Source: Candidatus Rifleibacteriota bacterium
Lineage (GTDB): Bacteria; Riflebacteria; Ozemobacteria; Ozemobacterales; Ozemobacteraceae
Length of the DNA stretch: 5,803 bases
Assembly (NCBI GenBank): GCA_029560455.1
Contig: JAKQKW010000289.1
Coordinates: forward strand, 1-5,803
Reading direction: 5' to 3'
The stretch's first letter is position 1. Each line of letters starts with the position of its first letter. The notes under the pieces were generated by a model. That model had not been told where the DNA came from. It saw nothing but the letters and a program-made list of their open reading frames with translations, and did no database searches. A program made the translations under genes and the position numbers. Positions 1-5,781 of this stretch are shown in pieces.

Positions 1-480
1 TTTGCCGATATCGTAAGGCGCTATCAGAATCGCATATATGGCATGGCGCTTCATTACACCCGCAATACCGAAGAAGCACGCGACCTGACGCAGGATGCAC
101 TGATAGCGGTCTACAATAGCCTTGCCCGTTTCGATCAGACACGTTCGCTGACCAACTGGGTTCTAAAAATTGCTGTGTATCACTGTTATCAATATCTGCG
201 AAAAAGCCGGCGCCCCGCGAAAGTTCTCGATCTGCCGGCCGAATTTCCTGACCCGCTCGATGTTCAGGTCAGGGCAGAGCAGCGCGAAAAAGTTCTCAAA
301 GCCTTTGACGGGCTGGGAGATGATCTTAAAATGACGGTCTGGTTACATTATTTTCTCGAGCGCAGCTGCAAAGAGATTGCCGATATTCTTGAGATTTCTC
401 TCGAACTGGTTAAGGTAAGGCTTTTCAGAGCCAGAAAAATACTTGGCGAAAATCTTGGTTCGAATGGGTCTGATAAATGA
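1..480 (+). CDS. ECF-type RNA polymerase sigma-70 factor (5' end missing)
   Basis: Partial sigma factor that would direct RNA polymerase to a specific promoter set. The frame is open from base 1, so the ATG at 43 is internal and the true start lies before the window. 159 residues are visible, and perhaps 10-25 are missing compared with usual ECF sigma factors. Region 2 covers visible residues 1 to about 68: the DLTQDALIAVYNSLARFD stretch (28-45) matches region 2.2, and TNWVLKIAVYHCYQYLRK (51-68) matches 2.3-2.4, which melts and reads the -10 element. After a linker rich in Pro and charged residues (69-95), region 4 (about 98-150) carries a helix-turn-helix with KEIADILEIS and VKVRLFRARKIL. 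The usual T-V-K-S-R of the recognition helix is L-V-K-V-R here, so -35 preference may differ from well-known groups. There is no long C-terminal extension. A FecR-domain gene follows on the same strand, which fits a sigma/anti-sigma pair. The family call is secure; the regulon is unknown. Confidence 0.93.
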   Translation, partial: FADIVRRYQNRIYGMALHYTRNTEEARDLTQDALIAVYNSLARFDQTRSLTNWVLKIAVYHCYQYLRKSRRPAKVLDLPAEFPDPLDVQVRAEQREKVLKAFDGLGDDLKMTVWLHYFLERSCKEIADILEISLELVKVRLFRARKILGENLGSNGSDK

Positions 481-637
481 TTTTTTTTGTAACCTTTTTT
501 GGTAATGAGCGAAGTACTTTTATAGATAGTGGTTGTGAACTCAAGTTAAATAAACGAGCATTGAATTTTGTCGCGAGGCCTGAAGACGGGTTTGCTTTTT
601 CGTAAGCTTGTGAGCGAAGCGAATCGCTGGAGCACCC

Positions 638-661
638 GGCAGCATCTATCCTGATGCTGCC
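638..661. repeat. Perfect 9-bp inverted repeat (hairpin)
   Basis: The arms ggcagcatc (638-646) and gatgctgcc (653-661) are exact reverse complements around a 6-base loop. This is the strongest hairpin in the window. It lies 92 bases before the FecR start codon and has no T-run after it on either strand, so it is not an intrinsic terminator. Confidence 0.75.
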
Positions 662-668
662 AAGTATC

Positions 669-685
669 GCTGACCTCCTGTCAGC
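669..685. repeat. Perfect 6-bp inverted repeat followed by A6
   Basis: The arms gctgac (669-674) and gtcagc (680-685) are exact reverse complements with a 5-base loop. Six A follow at 686-691. Read on the minus strand, the T-run comes before the stem, not after it, so the site is not a terminator in either direction. Its left arm shares bases 669-671 with a tcgct (667-671) that could pair with agcga near 613-622, making the two folds exclusive. Confidence 0.6.
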
Positions 686-743
686 AAAAAAGCATCCCGG
701 CTGATGGCCGAAGCTTTTGTAGAAGTTGGGTTTGATCTGGATT

Positions 744-747
744 AAGG
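744..747 (+). promoter_or_regulatory. Ribosome binding site of the FecR-domain gene
   Basis: AAGG lies 6 bases before the ATG at 754. It is a modest but correctly spaced Shine-Dalgarno sequence and supports this start. Confidence 0.65.
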
Positions 748-753
748 TAAAAT

Positions 754-1752
754 ATGGAATACAAACCGGGCGAAAGCGAACTGTTCGACTACATGGAGGG
801 CAACCTGCCCGCCGAACAGCATGCTGCCGTAAAAAAATATCTCGAAGAGCACACAGACTGCCTGGCTGAACTTGAGGCCGCACAGTGTGGCGCCGAAACG
901 TTAGCCAGATTCGAAGTCAAGGCCGAGGTCGATCTGGTCGCCGATGTAATGCAGAAGATCGATGCATCGCCAGCACCTGCTTCAACAGGCTATATGCGCT
1001 ACATTCTGCTGGCCGCCGGTGCGTTGCTTATCATCATCGCAGGGTTGTTGCTCAGTTCACCGGAAACCCGGGTGCAGACTCCTGCTCCTGTAGTTGTTCC
1101 AGTGATTCCGGAGCCGGAAGTTCCAGCTGTGCCGCCGGCAGTGATTGCGCATGCGCCTGAATCCGGTCAGTCCCCGGTAAAGGTTGAGCCAGCTTATTCA
1201 GAAGTTTTTGAACTGGCGGCCGGCGCGTCACGCATCGTCGAGAACCAGAAGATCGGCACGATAAAACTGGCCGGGCCCGGCAGTTTTGTTGTCAGCGAAG
1301 ATAACGTGCAGATTGCCCGCGGCCATGCTTTTTTTGAGATAAAGAAGCGTGAGAGCGCAAAGTCTTTTACCGTTTCGACCGATGATGCTGAAATAATCGT
1401 TGTTGGAACCTCTTTCGGCGTGATCAAGGAATTGCAGAGCACTGAAGTAGTTATGATACAGGGCCGTTTGCGCATAGAAGCTGCTGGCGCAAAGCATGAT
1501 CTTGAGAGCTCCAACTCTGCGGTCATCTCAGGCGCAGCATACGCGGCCTCAAAAATATCCGCCCGGCAGTCAGCTTTCTGGGCAGATTTTCCCGCCAGTC
1601 TGAGCCGCTCGACAGCAGAGCCAGAGAACAATTCTGGAGTGAAAGTGCCTGATGAAACGAATGAGCACGATGCCGGGCAGAATGAGCCGTCAGCCCTTTC
1701 GCCCGGAGATTTGCTCAAGCAGATGAAGATAGAAGGCCCCAAGGAGGACTGA
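754..1752 (+). CDS. FecR-domain membrane protein, probable anti-sigma factor / signal transducer
   Basis: A 332-residue single-pass membrane protein. Residues 1-70 form a short cytoplasmic, anti-sigma-like domain (ELFDYMEGNLPAEQHAAVKKYLEEH), where the ECF sigma factor would be bound. The zinc motif H-x3-C-x2-C of ZAS anti-sigma factors is degenerate: H33 and C36 remain, but the second cysteine position is E39. Residues 83-100 are a strongly hydrophobic membrane segment, preceded by R82. Residues 103-147 are a Pro/Val/Glu-rich linker that would span the periplasm. A FecR domain follows at about 150-242, with the hallmark G-H-A-F-F-E-I, S-F-T-V-S-T and V-V-G-T-S-F-G-V blocks (190-223). The C-terminal 90 residues are low in hydrophobicity and rich in Ser, Ala and Glu, without a recognised domain. 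The gene lies downstream of the sigma factor and one base before the EEP gene. In the FecIR systems FecR relays an outer-membrane signal, but no TonB receptor is visible here, so the input is unknown. The FecR call is secure; the anti-sigma role is inferred. Confidence 0.88.
   Translation: MEYKPGESELFDYMEGNLPAEQHAAVKKYLEEHTDCLAELEAAQCGAETLARFEVKAEVDLVADVMQKIDASPAPASTGYMRYILLAAGALLIIIAGLLLSSPETRVQTPAPVVVPVIPEPEVPAVPPAVIAHAPESGQSPVKVEPAYSEVFELAAGASRIVENQKIGTIKLAGPGSFVVSEDNVQIARGHAFFEIKKRESAKSFTVSTDDAEIIVVGTSFGVIKELQSTEVVMIQGRLRIEAAGAKHDLESSNSAVISGAAYAASKISARQSAFWADFPASLSRSTAEPENNSGVKVPDETNEHDAGQNEPSALSPGDLLKQMKIEGPKED
1741..1747 (+). promoter_or_regulatory. Strong ribosome binding site of the EEP-family gene
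   Basis: AAGGAGG is a near-perfect Shine-Dalgarno sequence 6 bases before the ATG at 1754. It lies inside the last codons of the FecR-domain gene, so the enzyme is probably translated well from the shared transcript, and its start is well fixed. Confidence 0.85.
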
Positions 1753-1753
1753 T

Positions 1754-2671
1754 ATGATTTCATTGCGAAGACCCACGCGAGCCTTAGTGATTGCCTGTCT
1801 GCTGTTTCTGCTTACGAATACTGTTCTTCATGCCGGTTTGGCAGAGCAGATCGTGTCTGGAGTACAAACTGTCATACAGAAACTCACCGGCGGGGAAGCC
1901 GCTAAACTCACTTCTGACAAGCTGCGCGTTGCGGTTTACAATATCGCTTATGGCCGTGGAAATGACCGCGGTGGCCTCAACGAGGTCGGCGGCAAACCTC
2001 AGAATCTTTTAAGAGCGGCATGGCTGCTGAAGAATCAGAAGTTCGATATTGCCGGCTGCACCGAAATTTCGACCGCTGATCTGCGCGGCGGTCTGTCTGA
2101 TCAGCCGGCTCTGATTGGCATGCATTCCGGTCTTAAATACCGGGTTTATGGCGAAAATCACCGTTTTGGCCTGATCGTGATTGGCATGGGAAACGCCATT
2201 TTCTCAAGGTTCCCGATCGTCTGGAGCAAGAACCACAAACTCTATCGCGCCAAAGAAGAGAATGAGCAGCGCGGCTGTCTCGAGGCCTTGATCGATCTGG
2301 GCGATAAAGGCAAAGTCAGAGTGTTCGTCACTCATCTCAGTTTGAGCAGTGCCGAATCAAATCTGCAGTTGCAACAAATCATCAAGATCATTGCGAGTCG
2401 GTCGGAGCCTTCGATTCTGATGGGAGATTTCAACTCTCATCAAGGATCTGACAACATCAATTTAGTCAACCAGAGTATGACTGATGCATCTGAAGATTCT
2501 GGCGGTACTTACTGGCCCAAATCATTTCAAGACAAGGGGCAGGGCTCAGAAAAGATCGATTTCATATATGTTAACAAAGGTCTCGCGAAAGAAGGCAAGA
2601 GCTGGGTGAGCGGCTTCAAAGAAGGTATCTCCGATCACGGCTGCGTCGGCGTCGTTTTAAAGCTGCCCTGA
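1754..2671 (+). CDS. Exported endonuclease/exonuclease/phosphatase (EEP) family protein
   Basis: A 305-residue metal-dependent phosphoesterase of the fold shared by DNase I, exonuclease III, sphingomyelinases and inositol phosphatases. Residues 1-27 look like a Sec signal peptide: RRPTR, a hydrophobic core at 10-20, and a likely cut after V-L-H-A. The enzyme would act outside the cytoplasm. The EEP motifs occur in order: V-Y-N-I-A-Y with N63, T-E-I with metal-binding E104, G-N-A-I-F-S-R at 146-152, R-G-C-L-E-A at 173-178, V-T-H-L-S with H194, M-G-D-F-N-S with D225 and N227, K-I-D-F-I-Y with D269, and S-D-H with D294 and H295. The catalytic set looks complete, so activity is likely. The length is normal for a one-domain EEP enzyme. 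Substrate cannot be read from the sequence: nucleic acid, phospholipid or another phosphodiester are all possible. The start is one base after the FecR stop, with a strong ribosome binding site, so the two genes form one operon. No C-terminal anchor is seen. Confidence 0.9.
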   Translation: MISLRRPTRALVIACLLFLLTNTVLHAGLAEQIVSGVQTVIQKLTGGEAAKLTSDKLRVAVYNIAYGRGNDRGGLNEVGGKPQNLLRAAWLLKNQKFDIAGCTEISTADLRGGLSDQPALIGMHSGLKYRVYGENHRFGLIVIGMGNAIFSRFPIVWSKNHKLYRAKEENEQRGCLEALIDLGDKGKVRVFVTHLSLSSAESNLQLQQIIKIIASRSEPSILMGDFNSHQGSDNINLVNQSMTDASEDSGGTYWPKSFQDKGQGSEKIDFIYVNKGLAKEGKSWVSGFKEGISDHGCVGVVLKLP

Positions 2672-2700
2672 ATTTAGGTCTATGGCCAATAACAGAACGA

Positions 2701-3246
2701 TCAATCTTTCCAGTCTTTGATCAGCAGGTTCTCGCGGCAGTTCTGGCAGAAAATCATTTTTTGTATGACATGAGGCTCTTCGTTTTTGGGAGAGGCCACT
2801 TCGAACAAAATTCTGGCAGTGAACCTGTCGCCTGAGAAGCTGACTTTCTTCAGTATTGGTTCGCCATTGACTTTATTGATGCGAAAACCATCGCCGAGCA
2901 TTTTGTCGTGAATCACTACGCCATTTTCGTTGACTGTTCTTCGTAAACCATCTTTGCCAGATGCTTTTTCGTAGGCGATGTCGAGTTCTTTTCGATTACC
3001 GCCAACGTCTTCAAGAGTTTTTATCTGAAATCCATCACCGGTTATAACTACGTTGGTGGCTCGTTGCAGATCGTGTTCGATCTGGGCACTGGTGAGCACT
3101 GCGACCTGAATGTTCGATAAATGCGAAGTGCCTTTGACCGAAGATCTCATCCAGTCGCTCATGAGTTTATAAATGGCGGTGAGCATCAGAACCGCGATAA
3201 GCGCTGCAACGACGAGTTCTACAAGTGTGAGCCCATGTTTTTTCAT
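2701..3246 (-). CDS. Type IV prepilin-like protein (PilW/GspJ-like minor pseudopilin)
   Basis: A 181-residue prepilin. The frame is open upstream to an ATG at 3312, but the start at 3246 is preferred. It gives M-K-K-H-G followed by L-T-L-V-E-L-V-V-A, a class III prepilin signal with cleavage after G5 and the conserved Glu at mature position +5 (E10). It also overlaps the stop of the preceding gene as ATGA; the longer form would put 22 unlike residues before the signal. Residues 6-26 form the hydrophobic N-terminal helix that anchors the protein and packs in the pilus core. The I-E-H-D-L-Q-R-A segment shortly after the helix resembles PilW/GspJ proteins. The globular C-terminal part is beta-rich in appearance and ends with a C-x2-C pair (C167, C170), FCQNC. 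It is the last gene of the minus-strand cluster. It probably contributes to the pilus or pseudopilus tip. Whether it serves a pilus or type II secretion cannot be decided from this window. Confidence 0.85.
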   Translation of the reverse strand: MKKHGLTLVELVVAALIAVLMLTAIYKLMSDWMRSSVKGTSHLSNIQVAVLTSAQIEHDLQRATNVVITGDGFQIKTLEDVGGNRKELDIAYEKASGKDGLRRTVNENGVVIHDKMLGDGFRINKVNGEPILKKVSFSGDRFTARILFEVASPKNEEPHVIQKMIFCQNCRENLLIKDWKD

Positions 3247-3689
3247 TCTGGCGCCCCCACTACGCAGCCGGTTAATACGGTTTTGCGCTTGATGCCTCCG
3301 GCAGAAGCCCAATAAACTTCTGTTTTGATAACTTTGAAGGCATAATTCGACTCAGCAGGTTCATGCAACGAAACAGAGAATAAGCATTCATACTGTGGCT
3401 CGATTTTAAGCAGCTGCTGAGCCATTGCATCACCTGTCGCAACCAGTTCATCGATTTTTTTATCCTGAACTGGGCGCAAAAATGGGTCGTCAAAGGGCAG
3501 GGCGCGGGCATAGTTCAGTATCGTCGTAGCATACGAAATAGCGTTGACCTCTTCTCTGATCTGTATTGTGCCTGTGCGGGCCTGGCTGAACATCGAAAAA
3601 ATAGAGACGGCGGCAAGGGCCAGCAATACAATTGCGATCAGCACTTCAGGCAGTGAAAAGGCTGTTTTATCATGAGTGAATTTTGTCAT
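3243..3689 (-). CDS. Type IV prepilin-like protein (PilV/GspI-like minor pseudopilin)
   Basis: A 148-residue prepilin. A basic leader, M-T-K-F-T-H-D-K-T-A, is followed by F-S-L-P-E-V-L-I-A-I-V-L-L-A-L: predicted prepilin peptidase cleavage after A10 (Ala in place of the usual Gly), with Glu at mature +5 (E15). Residues 11-32 are the hydrophobic helix. Pro at mature +4, as in F-S-L-P-E-V, is common in PilV/GspI-type minor pilins. The remaining 110 residues are a small globular domain with two cysteines (C102, C142) that could form a disulfide outside the cytoplasm. Its start overlaps the stop of the PilX-like gene by ATGA (3689-3686), and its own stop overlaps the next start by ATGA (3246-3243). 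No clear Shine-Dalgarno sequence precedes it, so translation probably depends on coupling to the gene before it. Confidence 0.85.
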   Translation of the reverse strand: MTKFTHDKTAFSLPEVLIAIVLLALAAVSIFSMFSQARTGTIQIREEVNAISYATTILNYARALPFDDPFLRPVQDKKIDELVATGDAMAQQLLKIEPQYECLFSVSLHEPAESNYAFKVIKTEVYWASAGGIKRKTVLTGCVVGAPE

Positions 3690-5779
3690 TTTAAATATAC
3701 CGGGGTCGGATTGAGCTTGAATGAAAGCAGTTCGAGATGGTTTGAGCCATCTGCGGCTTCGAGCGCGAGAGTTTGATTGTAGTGAATATCTGCGCCTGCA
3801 GAAGCGTTGGCGATGTCATACCATTTTGTCGCAACCGCACCCCTGATGATCGGCTTCTCTTTGAGGAAAAGAACGTTGCCGTTCGCAATCAGCGTAGCGT
3901 CGATATTGCAGGCTCCGGCCGCGATGTTGCCGTCGAGAGTAATCAGCTGAAGTGTGTGAGCTGGCGTGTTGCTGCGTTCGTCTCCGGGTTTGTTGAGGTA
4001 ATTTCCGGCGTCGATGTTGCTGGCCAGGAGCATGTCGCCCTTTTCGAGAATTATTCCGCCATTGCTCGTCACTTTTATCGGCTGGTCGATCAACAGCTTG
4101 ATCTTTGAACTGCTTCTGATCACTATCCAGCCATCAGGATCGAGCGTTGCTGTCGATTTACGGTAGATGCCGCGCAAGGCAAGAATGTCGAGCAGCGAAG
4201 CCTGCTGCGCTCCCTCTTTATCGATTTCTTTCAGAGCCTGATCGATGTTGATGCTGAAACAGGCTTTGGCTGAAAGGCTGCTCAACATGCTGCTGAGATT
4301 CGGAATCCGCGAGCCCGCCTTGTGACCGCCAATATCTACTGGAAGTTGATTCATCTCATCGATATTGCTGTTAGCCTGCATTACCCTGGAAAACCATCCG
4401 GCAAAATGTTTGTAAGGATCGGCTGTTGTCCGGTTGGTTGCGATAAAGGCAAGCGAGGCGTTGTAGCCCTGCTGAGTTGCCTGACTGGCGTATTTTTCAC
4501 GGTAAGTATCAAGGTCGCCCTCGTCGAGTCCGAGAATCTCGCGGGCGACGGTTGCAATGCTCGACAGGCCGTTACGGCCGGCGATGCTGGTGTCGTAAGA
4601 AATATATTCCGGCCACTGATTGGCAGGAACCCATTGAAACAACTCTGCCTGAATCAGGCCTTTGGGACTGGTCTGGTAGCCGCGGGCAGAAATCATGCCG
4701 CGAAAAACCCGGCCGAGCACCAGCGTTGGCGTCTGCTGTTTATCGGTTCCATATAGTCGAAAGACAGAGTTCTTCGTCATTCGTTGTTCGTCGGGAGTTC
4801 CTTTGACAATATTGTACCAGTGAGCTGGATATGCTCCGGCACCGGCTTCATCGGCGATTCCCTTATCCCACTGGACGGTGGCGACGAGCCCGTTTATGCC
4901 ATTGCAACTGTAGTTGTAGTAAGCGGTTTCGTAGAACCCGACAAACTGGCTCAGTGCCGTATCCCAGGTTTCGTAGAGGTGAAAGAACTCGCCAAATTCG
5001 TTGGTTCCCTGCGCAAGATTCAATATCGTTGGCGCCTCGCCGCCGAAAAACACCCAGCCGACGCGCGATTTGACATAGGTGGAAAGATCCATCATGCCTT
5101 TGCCTGAGATTCGCTCGCCGTTGTCGAGCACTATTGGCCTCGGTGAGCCGGCAATCAGGTCACCGTCGGGTTTGGTTCTGACAGTGTTGAAGCGCCATTT
5201 GTCTATGTCGGATTCGGGATTTTCGATGAACAGGTTGAACTTTGACAACAGAGGTATCCAGGCCGATGTCACCTTGATTTTGCAGGCGAAGGTGAATTCA
5301 TCATCGATGCCTCTGTAGCTGGTACCAATGCGCAGCCTTATGTGCCCCTCCTTTTCGCGGGGATCACGGGCCGACAGGTCTGCAACAAAGTCTTTGTCGT
5401 CAATATGGTAATAAATCGTGTATTTGAAGTCGCCCTGTTCTCGCAGAGGTTTTGCAATGTTTTCGGCGATTTTTGCGAATTCAGAATTTCCTCTTTCGAG
5501 CACATACGCGGTTTCTTTTAAATTCGGCCTGGGCGAGGCGAGCGCCTTTTTGAGTCGGTTCCCGTCAGATGGGGTCTCAGAAAGAAGATCTGCCTGAATC
5601 TTGTGAAATGCGGCTATTGCGAGGCCCTGCACGGTCAGTTCGACCAGACTGTCTTCGCCGGTTCTGTTCGTCTGCCGGCGGATAGATGATGAAAAGCGAT
5701 TTAAGCCCATGCCTATCATAAAGACGAGCACAAATATTGCCAGAACTGTGATCAGAACAGTGCCGTTTCTTTTGTGCAT
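3686..5779 (-). CDS. Large PilX/GspK-like pilus assembly protein with one N-terminal membrane helix
   Basis: A 697-residue protein. M-H-K-R-N-G is followed by a hydrophobic helix at about 7-26 (TVLITVLAIFVLVFMIGMGL). A short basic end, then a helix beginning after G-T/S-x-L, is typical of PilX and GspK-type proteins, which also head minor-pilin gene sets. No classical G/A-F-x-x-x-E cleavage motif is seen: the position after G6 is T and +5 is T11. Residues 40-65 continue as an amphipathic helix (EDSLVELTVQGLAIAAFHKIQADL). The middle (about 120-530) is a large soluble region with no recognised domain. The C-terminal part (about 545-660) has short beta-strand-and-glycine patterns such as N-G-G-I-I-L-E-K-G-D-M, L-D-G-N-I-A-A-G and A-N-G-N-V-L-F-L, suggesting a stacked beta structure. 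PilX proteins are usually near 150-250 residues and GspK near 300-350, so this is at least twice the normal size. The next gene overlaps by ATGA. There is no strong Shine-Dalgarno before the start. The N-terminal class is fairly sure; the function of the large exposed part is unknown. Confidence 0.75.
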   Translation of the reverse strand: MHKRNGTVLITVLAIFVLVFMIGMGLNRFSSSIRRQTNRTGEDSLVELTVQGLAIAAFHKIQADLLSETPSDGNRLKKALASPRPNLKETAYVLERGNSEFAKIAENIAKPLREQGDFKYTIYYHIDDKDFVADLSARDPREKEGHIRLRIGTSYRGIDDEFTFACKIKVTSAWIPLLSKFNLFIENPESDIDKWRFNTVRTKPDGDLIAGSPRPIVLDNGERISGKGMMDLSTYVKSRVGWVFFGGEAPTILNLAQGTNEFGEFFHLYETWDTALSQFVGFYETAYYNYSCNGINGLVATVQWDKGIADEAGAGAYPAHWYNIVKGTPDEQRMTKNSVFRLYGTDKQQTPTLVLGRVFRGMISARGYQTSPKGLIQAELFQWVPANQWPEYISYDTSIAGRNGLSSIATVAREILGLDEGDLDTYREKYASQATQQGYNASLAFIATNRTTADPYKHFAGWFSRVMQANSNIDEMNQLPVDIGGHKAGSRIPNLSSMLSSLSAKACFSINIDQALKEIDKEGAQQASLLDILALRGIYRKSTATLDPDGWIVIRSSSKIKLLIDQPIKVTSNGGIILEKGDMLLASNIDAGNYLNKPGDERSNTPAHTLQLITLDGNIAAGACNIDATLIANGNVLFLKEKPIIRGAVATKWYDIANASAGADIHYNQTLALEAADGSNHLELLSFKLNPTPVYLK

Positions 5780-5781
5780 GA

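Larger units (their letters stand above)
582..734. repeat. Putative interspersed palindromic repeat element or structured leader
   Basis: A block of clustered hairpins lies between two imperfect copies of a 13-base sequence, gaagacgggtttg at 582-594 and gaagttgggtttg at 722-734. The hexamer agcatc also occurs twice (641-646 and 691-696), and gatgct at 653-658 could pair with either copy. The tcgct at 624-628 recurs at 667-671, and either copy could pair with the agcga copies at 613-622. Such an arrangement is known for REP/BIME-like or MITE-like elements and also for leader RNAs that switch between folds. The palindromes are seen in the sequence; the classification is inference, because only one copy is in the window. 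Confidence 0.4.
481..753. other. 273-base spacer between sigma factor and FecR genes, with inverted repeats
   Basis: No convincing gene is seen on either strand. The first 100 bases are AT-rich, beginning with eight T directly after the sigma-factor stop; no good hairpin precedes them, so a terminator is not supported. From about 595 to 721 the sequence becomes GC-richer and densely palindromic: there are inverted repeats at 638-661, 669-685 and 698-710, and a small one around 613-628. An imperfect direct repeat (582-594 and 722-734, 11 of 13 identical) brackets this block. The spacer is unusually long for a cotranscribed sigma/anti-sigma pair, so the FecR gene may have its own promoter here. 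No promoter could be assigned with confidence. Confidence 0.7.

Noticed and set aside
440..495. Intrinsic terminator after the sigma factor (T8 at 481-488)
   Set aside because: Only a 4-bp cgaa/ttcg pairing lies upstream, well separated from the T-run; no stable GC-rich stem was found.
500..570. Promoter for the FecR gene, such as gaac at 537-540 as an ECF -35 or tatag near 521 as a -10
   Set aside because: No pair of elements with correct spacing matched a sigma-70 or ECF consensus well enough to assign.
669..685. Minus-strand ribosome binding site (aggaggt, within 674-680)
   Set aside because: It lies in the hairpin loop and no plausible minus-strand gene starts just after it; probably chance.
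425..883. 152-codon open frame on the minus strand spanning the sigma/FecR spacer
   Set aside because: It overlaps the ends of two well-supported genes, has no ribosome binding site or recognisable domain, and its middle is the palindromic block, whose repeats explain the open frame.
1194..1763. 189-codon minus-strand open frame inside the FecR-domain gene
   Set aside because: It is fully antisense to a gene with clear FecR motifs; the Ser/Ala/Cys-rich translation has no domain signature.
2699..2722. Terminator at the convergence point of the two clusters
   Set aside because: gatcaa (2699-2704) and ttgatc (2717-2722) form only a weak 6-bp AT-rich stem with a 12-base loop, lie within the last codons of the pilin-like gene, and have no T-run after them.
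3247..3312. Longer start for the PilW/GspJ-like gene at 3312
   Set aside because: It would add 22 residues in front of an otherwise perfect prepilin leader and overlap the upstream gene by 70 bases. The ATGA overlap at 3246 is a better start.
3121..5318. Several plus-strand open frames of 64-144 codons opposite the pilin-like genes
   Set aside because: All lie antisense to the minus-strand cluster, which has clear prepilin signals and coupled starts; none shows a motif or ribosome binding site.
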